A DNA stretch of 64,000 nt from Tetrapyrgos nigripes (GCA_013368315.1 JAACJM010000099.1:62001-126000), one strand, 5' to 3'; shown: positions 20,185-31,907, numbered from the stretch's first letter. Numbers and translations: made by a program. Notes: a model not told the origin generated them from the sequence alone.

Positions 20185-21119
20185 ATGTCCAAGGCAACCA
20201 AAGCATTTGATAAAGTTACAAAACTCGAAAAGGACAGATCTAATTGGAGTACATGGGTAACGAGAGTACAGAGGGCAGCAGGATCTATCGGATACAATAA
20301 GTATCTAACCACAGCACCCACATCGGCGGCAGAAGAACAACAGCAGGATAAAGACCTGTTAAACAGCATTATCAGCACACTACCAGACACTATTTTTAGG
20401 CATTACAACAAGCCGACATTGAAGGAATTGTGGGATGCATTGAAGCAGGATTATGATGCAAAGGCCCCCCTTACTGAAGCCAGCTTGGAAAAGTGACTTT
20501 TCTCCCTCACATGTACCAACCCAGCTAAAGTTGGTAAACACCTCGACAATCTCATCACTATCATGGATGAACTAGCTGAACGTGGAGTTTCCATCCCTGA
20601 TTCCCAATTCAAACCAGCCATCATCTCTTCCACTCCCGATATGTATCAAGCCACTGTCAAAGCCCTCATCACTGTTCACAGAGAAGAACCAAACAAGTTG
20701 ACACCAGAAATGTTGATCACAGCCATTCACACAGAAGCTCAGGGCAAGAACTTCACTTCTAACTCCAACAAATCACAGGAATCTGCAAACTACTCTGACA
20801 ACAACTTCCGAAGCAGAGGGCATGGTGGATTTAGGGGAAGAGGAGGAAGAGGTAGAGGAAATAGCAGATGAGGCCAAGGAGGATCATCATTCAGAGGTCA
20901 GGGAAATTTCAGAGGAAGAGGCCAAGGTGGAGCAGGAGGAAATTGGCAAGGCAACAATCAAACAAGGGAAGAACTGAGTTGTTATAATTGCAGAGGACTT
21001 GGTCATTTCTCCAAAAATTGTCCATCTAAGCGCATGCAGTGCGCTAACGTCGCCAGAGAACACAGAGAAGATAGCAAGAATGGGGAGAATGGACAACAAA
21101 GGAATGGAAAAGGAAGGGA
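20185..21119 (+). pseudogene. Ty1 gag region
   Basis: From ATG 20185 (MSKATKAFDKVTKLEKDRSN) the frame has a capsid-like gag domain (NWSTWVTRVQRAAGSIGYNK, TLKELWDALKQDYD), an Arg/Gly-rich tail (GFRGRGGRGRGNSR) and a zinc knuckle CYNCRGLGHFSKNCPSK. TGA codons at 20494 and 20869 interrupt it, both explicable as CGA to TGA. It is cut at 21120 by another repeat element. Confidence 0.7.
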
Positions 21120-21937
21120 TTATGAGGCCCTTTAGGCCGAGTTAACTTGTGTCAACCTTGCAATTGAGTAGCAAACTTTTCCACGGGTTCTAAATTTTCC
21201 ACGCCACCTCAGCGCTCCGAAATGACCAAAATTGACTGACATTTCAACTGACGCTCAACTTATACGTCATCAGCAATCGTGTCATCCATCACTGTGGGCA
21301 GCCATTGATATATTGATATTTGTAGGCATTTTTGTTGGGACTTAAATTATGAAAATTTTGCACAATTTCTAGGCTGATAAAAGTCAAAGTATTTGCTGCT
21401 GAAATGCCAGCTTTAAATGGAAAGCTGGCATTTCAGTGGCAAATACTGGCAAATACTTTGACTCTTATCAGTCTATAAATTGTGCTAAAATTTTGTAATT
21501 TAAGTCCCAACAAAAATGCCTGCAAATATCAATGGCCGTCTGCAGTACATGCTTCCTCTGTCACCTTTCATGATGACACTGGCCCTACAACCAAGATGAG
21601 CTTCAGATGCATTACCTTCCCTCAGCAGCCGTCAAAAGTCATAAACAACTATGCTCTGCATCACTGTTGCTACCTCTAAACCTGCCAAGGTAAAAGCATA
21701 TAGAGCTCTGTGGAGAAAATAAGTTTGGCTGCACAACAGGTTTGTATCTTTGTCTCCCCTTGACCTTTTTCTGTGTGTGATACATAGCATTCACTATTTG
21801 GCACACATTATAGAGTTTTATTGCTTTGCAATGAGAGAATGAGAGGCTGAGAGCCATTGAGCTTAGTGAGTATATTATTTCATATCTTCCAAGGGCCTCG
21901 TAACTTGCCATGCAAAGCAGTGGCACCTTTCCCAGTA
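21120..21937 (+). mobile_element. A-B repeat element inserted in Ty1, 818 bp
   Basis: Left end TTATGAGGCCCTTTAGGCCG followed by AGTTAACTTGTGTC; right end GGGCCTCGTAACTTGCCATG followed by CAAAGCAGTGGCACCTTTCC. Ty1 gag-like sequence stops at the left end and Ty1 protease-region sequence begins just after the right end. The same end pair bounds 34671-35657 and, inverted, 7014-7285. Confidence 0.6.
21290..21547. mobile_element. CACTG-ended foldback element 3 (nested)
   Basis: The ends CACTGTGGGCAGCCATTGAT and AATGGCCGTCTGCAGTA are inverted, with arms of about 120 bp meeting at GCTTTAAATGGAAAGC near 21415. CAT flanks both sides (21287-21289 and 21548-21550), a 3-bp duplication. It lies inside the A-B element, itself inside Ty1, itself inside the GFA gene: four nested layers. 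Confidence 0.75.
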
Positions 21938-21944
21938 CAGCGAG

Positions 21945-23670
21945 TAGCGCTAGAGAACAGAACGAAGAAGATAGTGATGAAGGAAGCTGGATGGCCATCG
22001 AAATTCCAGAGATCGAAGATTCCATTGATCACCCCACTATTGACTGCTCCAATATAGCCAAAGAAGCAGCTTTCATAGCATTGGAACATACTCCACTATT
22101 CGACTCCAGATGCTCATCCCATATGTCCCCACTCCAAGATCAATTACAAAACTATCAAACTATTCCCACTCATCGAATTCAAGCCACTAATTCTGATACA
22201 TTCACATCCCAAGGGAAAGGCACACTGCACATTGAAACAGTTGATACAAAGGAGAAACCTCACTTCTTACCCCTATGCAACACTCTCTACTGTCCAGACA
22301 TGCCAAACACACTAGTATCGTTGGGTAAATTGGATGACACAGGATACATCATTCATATTGAAGGATAGATTATGGTTATCTCTAAACAAGGTCGTAACAT
22401 CGCTCACATTCCAAAAGTGCACGGGCTTTACCAAATCATTGAGCATGAAAATGCTTATTCCGTCACCAATTGCACCCTATCCTAATACAAAGCCCATTGC
22501 GCTACTGGTCACCAGAATTATCAATACATTGAATCCTTATTTGCAAACAATGCAGTTAAAGGAGTACATCTTGATCCAAACAGAATGGAGTGGATTGAAT
22601 GCATTGTATGCATGCGTGCAAAATTACGTCTCACTCCATGTGCCAAGAACTTTGGAGACAGGATGCACATGGATGTCTGAGGACCAGCATCAATTAGAAC
22701 CATTAATCACCAGGAGTATTCACTCACACTTATCAACAATGCCACATACTGGCTAGAAACCCCTCTACTGTGCTCTAAAGATGAATCATTCACCAAATAC
22801 GTCATCTTCCAGACCACCCTCAAAACTCAATTCAACATTATCATCAAAATTCTTCAGTCAGATCAAGGAGGAGAGTTTCTAGGAGGAGAATTTACAAAGT
22901 ATTTGGAAGGAAAAGGAACAGAGAGGAAACTCACAGTTCACAATACACCAGAGCAAAACGGTATTGTGGAAAGAAGTCATCATACACTTCTCAACACCAT
23001 CTGAGCTATTCTCATCTCATCAGGACTACCAAAATGGTTATGGGGCATGGCAATGCTCTATGCAACTTACATCTGGAACCATACCCCACACAAAGCCATC
23101 AATATGAAGACCCCATACGAAAAATGATTCAGAATTATCCCAGACATCTCAGATTTACACCCATTCAGCTCTATCATTTATGTCAAACGCACTCCAAAAC
23201 CCAACAAATTAGAAGATCAGGCAATTGAAGGACACTGGTTAGGCCTGGAGAAGGAATTGCAGGGTTACTATATCTATTGGCTGAAGAAGAAATCCATCAC
23301 TGTTGAACGAAACATCCAATTCACAAATCAACTGATCCAACTCAGTGAGGAGGATAATGATTTCATCAATTTGGAACAGAAGATCCCTGAGTCAGATACA
23401 GTTGATCCCATCATAGAAATTACCAAACCCATCACACCCAAGATCATTATTCCACCCGAAATCGTCACAGGTAGAAGACCTATCACCAGATCTATGATGA
23501 AGAAGACAGGAGGAGTAGAATCAGCCAATTTGCTCACTACTAGTCTTGCTCAGGTCACATCCAAACTTGAAGCTTACAACCCACTCTCAGTTGTGGAAGT
23601 GAAACATCAACCAGATTGGCCCAAATGGAAGGAAGCTATGGAAGAGGAAATGAGAAGGCATAAGGAATAA
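21945..23670 (+). pseudogene. Ty1 protease and integrase region
   Basis: Protease: PLFDSRCSSHMSP, where the catalytic Asp-Ser-Gly reads Asp-Ser-Arg (22102-22110; GGA to AGA). Integrase: LQSDQGGEFLGGEFTKYLEG and HNTPEQNGIVERSHHT hold the second Asp and the Glu of DDE. Further on GLPKWLWGMAMLYATYIWNH and a typical Ty1 linker (RPITRSM) precede the reverse transcriptase. Several TGA codons (for example 22675, 23002, 23125) break the frame, most at positions where Trp or Arg is expected. Confidence 0.7.
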
Positions 23671-25083
23671 GGGATATTCATTCCAGTTTACACACCATCA
23701 GATGTCAACATTCTTACTGGAAAATGGGTTTATAGGATGAAGAAGGATGAACATGGAACATTGAGCATGACTTGTTGTGCATGGATACAACCAAATCCCA
23801 GAAGTCAACTATTTCCCAGACAAGACATTCACATCAGTTGCCAAGATGACATCAGGATGCATCATTCTATCCATCGCAGCATATCGTAACATGGAAATTC
23901 ACCAAATGGATGTCAAATCAGCACACCTTTATGGCAAAACTGATCCCAATGAAAACATATTCATGAAACCACCTCCCAGCATTGAGATGACAGGTGTTAA
24001 ACCTGGTCAAGTACTCCGTCTCCAATTAGCTCTCTACAGACTCAAACAAGCCAGACACTGTTGGTATCTATGATTCTGCGAAATCATGAAGGAAATCAGA
24101 CTCACACGCTCTAACTTTGATTATGCTGTCTTTTACTGACTTAATCCATTCATCATTCTATTCATTCACGTCAACAACATGACATTGGTTACTGAGAAAT
24201 TGAAGAAGATTAAAGAGAAGGTAGAAGTCACAGATACAGGAGAGTTACATTGGATGCTAGGAATTGAGATATGCAGGAACACACAGGAACATACACACCA
24301 AATGTCACAACAATCCTACATCGACTCCATCATTTCACATTATGGATTCACCAACACCAAACCCATCTCTATACCATTCGATCCACACACTCACTTATCA
24401 ACATCACAAAGTCCTACTACCGTCAAAGAAATTGCTCAGATGTGTGACAAACCATATCAAGAAGCTTTAGGCGCTCTACAATATCTATGTCATGCTACAC
24501 ACCCAGATCTCGCTTATCCAGTTTCACAACTCACCCGATTCACTCATAATCCAGGCATCACACACTGGAATGCTTTACAATGTGTATTCGCTTATCTTAA
24601 ATCGACAAAGGATCATTGGTTGACTTATGGAAAGAAGCAGATGGAATGTCTAACGAGGACTGACACACTATATCTGGTTATGTCTTCATGCTCAACAGCG
24701 GAGCTATATCTTGGTCTTCTAAACGACAAGACACAATCTCACTCTCCACTACTGAAGCCGAATACATCACTCTATCTCACACTGCCAAAGAAGCCATATG
24801 GACTTGAAACTTCATATCCAAAATCTTTGGATCTATCACCAATCCAATTCTTATTCATTTGGACAACCAATCAGCTATCGCACTTGCTAAGGACAACCGT
24901 TATCATGCTTGCACCAAACATATCGAGATCCGTTACCACTTTATTTGTTACATTATTGAAGAAGGCAGAATTCGACTTTCATATTGCCCTACTGACAAAA
25001 TGACCACCGAGATTTTCACCAAGGCTTTACCATCTCTTAAAGCCAAACACTTTGCTTCGTCTATGGGACTTGCAAAGGTTTGA
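23671..25083 (+). pseudogene. Ty1 reverse transcriptase and RNase H region
   Basis: Typical blocks are GKWVYRMKKDEHGT, EIHQMDVKSAHLYGK, LALYRLKQARHCWYL, LHWMLGIEI, CHATHPDLAYPVSQLTRF and, for RNase H, HLDNQSAIALAKDN. The catalytic box, normally xVDD, reads HVNN at 24167-24178, two Asp to Asn changes (GAT/GAC to AAC by G to A). One frameshift near 23770 and another near 24640-24800 are needed to follow the protein. It ends at 25083 (GLAKV). Confidence 0.75.
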
Positions 25084-25090
25084 GGAGGAG

Positions 25091-25400
25091 TGTTGGAATT
25101 TTATATTGATCTATACTTACAACAAATGCTCATATCTTTCTCTCCACTTATCTAGTATACACAATCCACTTGTATCCACATATGCACCACCTACTTTCTG
25201 TTTTACTTCATACTTACATCATCTCTTACATTGTAGTATCTGCTTTTCTCCACTGTTATATTTACGGACTCGCACAGGCACAGTAGCTAACAGTATAAAT
25301 ACTTAGTAGTTCACTGTCTATACCTCCAGAGCCACAATAGTATTCATCGCCTCGCTTGTTTAACAAGTGTCCTCATATTCATTTATTCTCATAGGATACA
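25091..25400 (+). repeat. Presumptive 3' LTR of the Ty1 element
   Basis: It starts TGTTGGAATT directly after a polypurine tract, holds a TATA-like box (AGTATAAATACTTAG) near 25291, and lies just before the GFA exon 1. Its right boundary is inferred only from where GFA intron sequence must resume, because no 5' partner is available for comparison. Confidence 0.5.
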
Positions 25401-25565
25401 ATAGTGTAGATATCAGGTCAAGTTCAAGTTCTGGGTACGTACCTGGTATGGAACAGCCGTACTCGACTACAACTTGAACCTCACAGCTCCGCAGTGACAA
25501 CTTCCTTGCAGCTCGACAGGCATTCTTCGAGTTGACGTTAAGTCAGTGTGTGAAGTGTGACGACA

Positions 25566-26200
25566 TGACTGACTGGAACCTGGAGATTATAGAAGTCTTG
25601 TTAATAACTAAAGGACCGGAGGAGGACGCGGAGTTTATTATTGACTCTGGACCGAGAGATGATGCACTGGGTCCGGGAAGCATCCGGCGATTTTCATAAG
25701 CAGGCTAGACAATGACTCATAGGTTCTTAGTCCACAAATGATACCGTATCCCTCAGCTCTACATATATAGCTCTGAGGTGGATACCAAGTAGTCGGCTAA
25801 TCTACTTTTTATTCTCTTGATTACACTGCAGCTAAAAGACTGAACAACGGCAGTTTTTCTGGTGGTGCCGTGGAGGATGATGACAGTCATTCAAGAACTC
25901 AGTGGGATCAGTAAAACACAGTAGGTCAAAAATTATGTAGTGTTATGATGAACTAGCAGACGGTCGTATCTGTTGAAGGTAGAAGAGGCAGTTGAGTTGT
26001 TGTACAACATAGACGAGCGTGAAATACAGAACGCAGATAACCGAATATGCATCAAGAAACAAATGGGATCCGTTGAGAACTATATAACAGACGACGAGAA
26101 GTGGTGTACAGTAGATGTCTCCGAAGAAGACCGTAAGACCAGTCAACGCGACGGGATGCCTTCCCAGCCAGCGTCAGCATGTATGGGTACGTAGAACGTG
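25566..26200 (+). other. Possible short exons, unassigned
   Basis: ATG 25566 opens MTDWNLEIIEVLLITKGPEE (ends 25700). A second stretch near 25973-26190 reads EAVELLYNIDEREIQNADN and ends ...CMG before GTACGT, a splice donor. They could be two exons of one acidic protein divergent from the GFA gene, but no linking intron was confirmed. Confidence 0.25.
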
Positions 26201-26321
26201 GATAATAATTCATCGCGTCAAAGGTTGAGAAGAGACGATAGGGATTTTGTAGGGGTAAACAGACGGATGATGAAACCCATAGAGAAGACAAAACACACGG
26301 ATGCATGAAGAAGAGCGAACT

Positions 26322-27272
26322 TCAAAACACACGAAAACAAAGAAGGCCAGTAAAATGACGGGACCCGTGGGTAATGGGAATATGGGAATAAGATAATGAA
26401 AGAAAAGGTGTGGGTTGCATTGGAGGTGGAATAGCAGGGAGTAGAGCGCAGTTGGAAACGCGTAGTGGACAAAGAGAAAGAGGGAAGGGTGAAAGGGGAG
26501 AAAAACTGTCAGTACAGTCAGTGGTTAGCCTAGAAATCTGACGCACAGTATCTAGATCTATCGCCCGGTCTCCTTCTGGCTTTTCTAGCTCAGAACTTCC
26601 TCCCACCTGCTTCGCGTTCCCCGCTACCTCCCTATCCTTCTCATTATTATCCGGCGTCCTGGTATGTGTCTCCGGCTCGAGAAACATACGCTCGATCTCT
26701 TCTCGTAGGTAGTCGTCTAATGGGGATTTATGGTGGTAGTGGTATTCATAGTCAGGATGGTGTTGGGAATAGTGAGAAAAATGGGGATGATGAGGGTGGG
26801 GAGCGTGCGATTCGTCGAAGTCGAAGCCGAACCCGTAGCCGTAGCCGTACACTGGTGATGTAGGATCAGGAGTATACGGAAGGGAATAAGGGACTGGTGA
26901 TTCTGCTCCGAGGTCGAGATAGAGGTCGGTTGCTTCTTCTTCTAGTGTGGGGGATTGTGGCTCTTGGAATGATCCTATAGTATGCATACGTCAGCGCGAG
27001 ACGGACACAACATCAGAACACGTACGCTGAGGCAGGAATGAGAAATCCATGGCAGGAGGTTTTCTAGATGTACTTGCCGCTGCTGGTGCTGATTGCATTT
27101 GGACAGAGGGATGTAGGTAACGCGTAGAGTGCGGGAACCCTATCCCTGATTGGCACTGTTTAAGTATCGCGTATGACAGAAATCTGGATTTCCACTGTCC
27201 TACATCGCCGAACGAGTCGTAAGCACCTCCACGCAGATCCAGTCGAGGCTCGGGAGACCGGGTCTGGGTCAT
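26322..27272 (-). CDS. Hypothetical Tyr/Gly/His-rich protein, two exons
   Basis: Exon 1 (27272-27026) starts MTQTRSPEPRLDLRGGAYDS and ends PAMDFSFLPQ. A 51-nt intron (GTACGT...ACTATAG) follows, then exon 2 (26974-26322). The join gives PQRSFQEPQSPTLEEEATDL, then YGYGYGFGFDFDESHA, a His/Pro-rich stretch and a charged helix (DDYLREEIERMFLEPE). The last 80 residues are Pro/Leu/Ser-rich and may be downstream of an unseen intron. It looks intrinsically disordered; function unknown. Confidence 0.5.
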
Positions 27273-27279
27273 CAATTGA

Positions 27280-28165
27280 GAGTCGGTCCAGCCATGGACG
27301 CTGGACGGGTCTCGTTCGATGTGTGACGTTGGACTCGGGTGAGTCTGGACTCTTCAAAACACCTTTCCCCATGTAGGACGATGACGGGTGTAGCAGGAAT
27401 TGCTTTGGGCATATAACATATCTTGAGATGACAGCCAGAGGCTTGCTGATGAGGTGACGAGCTCGAGCAGGACGGAGCGATGTTGGTGGTTGAAGGAGAG
27501 AGACGCGTTGGTCTGGACCGGTCCAGACTCGGCATATGCCGCAGCTTACTGATCCCAATTGAGTCAATTCTAACGTTAACTTGCTTAGCTACACTCATGA
27601 AAGGACATTGCCGTCGTCTCAACTCTGGGCAGCACGCATCTCCAATGGACGAGACGAGTTGACCAACATGGAACCTGTGTATCAGACTATCAATCGAGCG
27701 CCTAACGAAGACCGCCGCGTCATGATATCGTTATGCAGCGTCACGGCTTTGCGACCGAGTACAGATGTACTTGTAGCTACAATTGGATTTGAACGGTGAG
27801 CTATCAATATCAAGTTCATGTGTAGAAGCGATATGTTTTCATACGGTTGCTGCGTGATACAGGCGTAAACGGCCATTCTTTTACCATCTGAACTACAAAC
27901 CAACTATCCCAAGGCCCCAGTGATTGGACGTCCACCGCATTCTCTACGGTGTTCCCGTTGCCATTTACTAGGATGGCTGGCTGTAGCTGTAAAAGACATT
28001 TTTGCATAAATAGCTCAGTATTGTCCCTTTCTACAGTATTCCTCGCTCCTACGTCCTTCCTCCGTATCCCACTCAAACTCGAAGCTCGGTGCGTCTGAGT
28101 TCACTTTGCGAGTATCTTGATCATTTTTGAGAGCTGACTTACGGCTAATTCAATTACAGAATATT
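27280..28165. other. Intergenic, no gene supported
   Basis: Several overlapping frames exist on both strands (for example 27272-27622 minus) but none has domain-like features. The right part is the promoter and 5' UTR of the GH5 gene. Confidence 0.45.
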
Positions 28166-30114
28166 ATGGACTCGAAGTTCAGGCTGGTCCTGAACTTGTA
28201 CTTGATCACGTTCGTTCTCGCACTGGTTGCGACTCGGGTGTATACTATCCCAATCGATAACGGTCAAGCTGTCATGGGGATTGATGCTGATGGGAGTGGC
28301 TCTGGTTCTGGCACCGGTAATAGTACCAGTAATGGCATGGCGAACACGGACGCAAACGGCGGAGATGACGACGCAGACGCTGGTACAGACACTGGCACTG
28401 GCTCAATGAGTGGAAGTGGAAGTGCAGCTATTGGTAAAAGCAATAGTTTTGCTGGTACCAACGTACGTATTCACATTTCTACCTTTCTGTTTCCCTCCCA
28501 CACTTTCCTACTCGTTGCTTCATTTCTACAGAACTACTTCGCCTACGCACTCCCTGATCAAGATCGACACACTCTCCTCGATGCTATGAAAGCCGCTGAT
28601 ATGAAAGTTCTTCGTACATGGGTATCTGGACAAGATGCAGGCCAGAAGAAGAGCAATAGTATTGCCGTGCCAGATCTGGAGCATGAGGGGTTGGGACAGT
28701 ATGATGATAAGATTTTGACTCTTATTGACCAGTTGATGGTGAGTCTGCAGCTGATTTTCTGAATTATTTCTGAATCAAAAACTCGGACTGGGTTAGGTTG
28801 ATGCTCATGAGAGAGGTATTTATCGTCTCCTATCTAGCGCTATGAGTTGCGAGCTGAAAATTCCTATTTTATCAAGGGATCAAGTTGCTCATTGGGATGT
28901 ACGACCGTACGTTCAAATATTTCCTGTTTCTCCCACAGCGACAGGGCTTTGAGCTATCGCTTATTTTCAAATACCACAGAAAACAGCCTGATCAAGAGGA
29001 AAGATGATGTATATGCTCAGAAATATGGTTCTGATGGCCTTAAATTCTATACTGATTCAGGTATGTTTTCTGGTTTCTGGTTGCTACCTGGGTGGTCCTG
29101 GTCATTGTGAATGATTAATTCCAATCGATTTTCTTAATGTTTCTCAACATTCTCTAGAGGCAATCAGCCATTTCAACAACCGCATCACATACATACTCAC
29201 CCAGCATAAGAACGCGCTCTTGGGTAATAAGCCATGGAGTGAACTTGGTAACTATATCTTTGGGTATGAGGCTCAGAATGAGTAAGTCATTTATTCCTTC
29301 GCTTAACATTAAGATTCAATTCTTTTTGTATGACAGGCCAATGGTCTTCAACCAAGACTTCTACAAGCAGCACTTGTCCTGGATTTGCACGACAGCTGCA
29401 ATGGTTTGTAACTCCCCTTATAATCCATGTTTTCTTTCTTATGGCCACACGTCAATATGTTGATCATATACGCCTCCCCGCCATTAGATTCGTAAAAACG
29501 TCGAAGACAAGAATCAACTAATATTCACTGGAGGTGGTTCAGCCGCAGCCAGTGTACAGCCTGACTTCTTCAAGCCTTCTTGCTCTGGAATCGATGTCGT
29601 CGCTATTCACGATTACAACGAGTAAGTCGTCCATCTAATAAGTCTTTGATCAGCTTCGCCAAGTTGATTGATCATTTCCCTCATCAATCAGCGACTACGA
29701 CAAATTCATGGACGACGCCGTATCCCAAGCCAAAGCCGCAGGCAAAAAGCTCCTCATCGAAGAATGGGGATCTAAAGCCGGCGATGGGCAAGCTGCTAAT
29801 CTGAACGCGAATATTCAAAAGATAAACAAGTACAAGGTTCCTTGGCTTTATTGGCAGCTTATTTCGAATCCTGATCCTGGTGAAGGAGAGGATTTTGAGG
29901 TGAGTACTATATCATTACTTTGGCGTTACTTTGTAGTAGTGGTTCGCATTGTGGTATTTATGAGATAGTGCGCATGCTGATGATTGATCTATAATGCGTA
30001 TGCTTCTAGATTCAAGTAAATGGGAAAAACTGGGATCCGCTAGCGAAGGGAGCGAAGGATACTGCTGCCCTTGATGATGCGCCGTTTGATTTTAGTGCTG
30101 CTCTTACACTATAA
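28166..30114 (+). CDS. Secreted GH5-type glycoside hydrolase
   Basis: Ten exons: 28166-28462, 28532-28738, 28797-28815, 28877-28906, 28945-29060, 29158-29281, 29337-29403, 29488-29621, 29692-29899, 30010-30114 (about 434 residues). A signal peptide (MDSKFRLVLNLYLITFVLAL) is followed by a 70-residue Gly/Ser/Asp/Thr linker. The barrel then shows MKVLRTWVSGQDAG, GIKLLIGMYDR, GYEAQNEP (acid/base Glu), GIDVVAIHDYND and KKLLIEEWGSKAG (nucleophile Glu), then VPWLYWQLIS. These are the clan GH-A landmarks; fungal mannanases and related GH5 enzymes are nearest. Exon 3 is only 19 nt. The join of exons 4 and 5 is off by one nucleotide with the best sites, so a splice choice or a mutation there is unresolved. 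Confidence 0.8.
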
Positions 30115-30262
30115 GAGGTTCTCTCATGTATATACGACTCGGTAGTACCATTACAATTATATTGTAAAATATCTATACTAATCTATGTCTATTCGGAACC
30201 CCGTAACTGCAGAAAAGAAATCTAAACAACCCAACAATCCAAGACGACGGAGAATGATCACT

Positions 30263-31877
30263 CTACGCCTCAAAAGCCCATTTCTTGGTTCCCATATCCC
30301 TCAGACGCTCCAATGCAATGTCAGCTACTCCAGAACCGGAGCATCCCATTGGATCAATCCCCAACATCTCCAACACCTCCGCCAACAGCTTCGCACCGGT
30401 GGCATAGATGGGGAAAGCGACGTTAGGCTTTGAGTTTTTGTTGATGTGGAAGGGCATATCAGAACAGAGATGCATGGCCTCGTTAAACAGAACCCTGATA
30501 TCTACCATCTTCTTCTCCTCATCCGTTTTTGCTCCTAAGGTCTCGTACGTGACGGTTCGCATGAGCTCGTTGAGTTCAGCGTAAAGGGCAGTGAGTTTGG
30601 TCGCGACAAAGGTGAAATCTACAATGGCCGTCTTTACACATGAGGATGAATCGGTCTCGAACCGAAGGCTCGTCTCGTGTCGTCCCTCGTGAAGGAGATC
30701 ATAGTTGGAGTTGTAGCTGTGAGTAAGCTTGCCGAGATCGTAGTAAATGTCGCAGACCGGATAACCTCGAGGATCGACGAGCCAGATAGTGTTGTTCTGC
30801 CGATCAACAAGGATGTTTTCAAGATGGAGGTCGGAGTGGACATATGGGGAAACGTATTCCGGAACGAGGATTTTCTTCGCAGCTGAGGAATTTTCGAGTA
30901 CGTATAGCATAGTGGGGATGTTGGGCATACGTTTACCGTTGATGACCAGCCACTCGGCGGATATTAGGTCCACGAATGTAGGGTCTAGATCGCAAGAAAT
31001 TTGCATTCTGCGCCAGACACGATGGAAATGGTAGTCTTCGAGGTAGTTGGGAGGCGTGGGAACGAGATGGCCCATATATGCCTGACCGTACTCGTACTGA
31101 AGGACTTGTTTCAAAGCGGATGCTGCCTGAGAAGCGGAGATATCGCAGTTGAGGAGAAGATCCCGGAGATTAGGGACTTGTTTGTAATCTCTGGAGTATA
31201 AAAATAAGACAGTAAGAAGAGAGTCAGTCGTAAGCTTAAGTGAATAATAAGGTACAAGATACGTACATGCCAAAAGAGACCCCATGCTCGTCTCGGGAAG
31301 AGAAAAGAAGTGTGGGATAATGACCACGAAGGTGTTCAGGCAACGAACGATAAAAATTCATCTCGTCTCCAAGCTTGATGGAGCCGAGGCCGCTGGCCTG
31401 TTTACGGAAGTAGCGTTGGACTCCACTCTTGGCAAAGGATCCACCGATCCGGGTAGCCTCACCAGAAATGAAGCTTTGGACGGTGAAGGAGGCAGTGGCG
31501 AAGGTTTTGGATGCTTTCCGAGCCGCATCTCGGAGGTCAGAAGTGGTATCGTTCAGCCAGGCCTGACGGACAGGCTCCCAGGGAAGTCGGGCTGCAACGA
31601 GCTCGTCTTCAGTAGTACCATCCCAGACGGCAACGAGAGAAGGAAGTCGAGTCGTGCTGAGAGTGAGTCGACGAATGAGGGAATGAAAAATCCTCTGGGG
31701 TGTGCCGATCAACAAAACCTCTGCTTGGGGCTTGCAGTAGTCCTGTACGATCTTGGTGAGAGAGTCGCTGTTATTGGCAGGGATGATATCACTGATGCCA
31801 TAGGTGAGGAGACAGTCGGATAAGGCACTGAAGGCCACATTGGTAAGAGAGGATGTATCGAGGCAGATGGCGAACAT
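30263..31877 (-). CDS. Phosphotransferase (kinase-fold) protein
   Basis: Two exons, 31877-31267 and 31190-30263, with a 76-nt intron (GTACGT...ACTCCAG) give 512 residues. ATG 31877 was chosen because the further frame upstream begins with a non-ATG codon and a TATATATA lies 34 bp upstream. The C-terminal half has YVHSDLHLENILVD (residues about 321-334, catalytic loop H-x-D-x4-N) and TIWLVDPRGYPVCDIYYDLG (metal-binding D-P-R-G, about 343). This is the aminoglycoside-phosphotransferase/choline-kinase fold. The IDPRG-style motif is, in my recollection, that of kinase-like proteins in bacterial capsule or sugar-phosphate operons. The N-terminal 200 residues match no fold I recognise. Substrate unknown. 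Confidence 0.65.
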
Positions 31878-31907
31878 TTTTTGGTTGATACTCCTAGTCA
31901 CTCTGTC

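Larger units (their letters stand above)
20100..25400 (+). mobile_element. Ty1/copia retrotransposon, decayed, no 5' LTR seen
   Basis: Order gag, protease, integrase, reverse transcriptase, RNase H is that of the Ty1 group. A purine tract GAGGAGGAG ends at 25090 and a presumptive 3' LTR starts TGTTGGAATT at 25091, with a TATAAATA-like box near 25290. I find no second copy of that sequence upstream of gag, so the 5' LTR seems deleted, or the boundary near 20100 is a truncation. The element lies antisense within intron 1 of the GFA gene. Its frame is broken by many TGA codons and at least two frameshifts. Confidence 0.75.
19229..25523 (-). pseudogene. GFA/CENP-V-fold protein gene with a Ty1 element in intron 1
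   Basis: Exon 1 (25523-25443) encodes MPVELQGSCHCGAVRFKL, an in-frame TAG at 25469, then SSTAVPYQ. Intron 1 now spans about 5.36 kb and contains the Ty1 element. Exon 2 (20084-19978) continues at phase 0 with LCTCSICHKVGGEAGSINLG. Later exons give NSERNFCSKCSSMLWLWDS, PDLIHPFASAIDTELKSPET and YGEYSLEEWHKKNGLYV, ending at 19229. The spaced Cys motifs (CHC, CTCSIC, CSKC) are the zinc ligands of the glutathione-dependent formaldehyde-activating (GFA)/CENP-V fold. All downstream junctions keep frame. The premature TAG, which fits CAG to TAG, and the insertion make loss of function likely. The substrate of such fungal proteins is not established. Confidence 0.8.
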
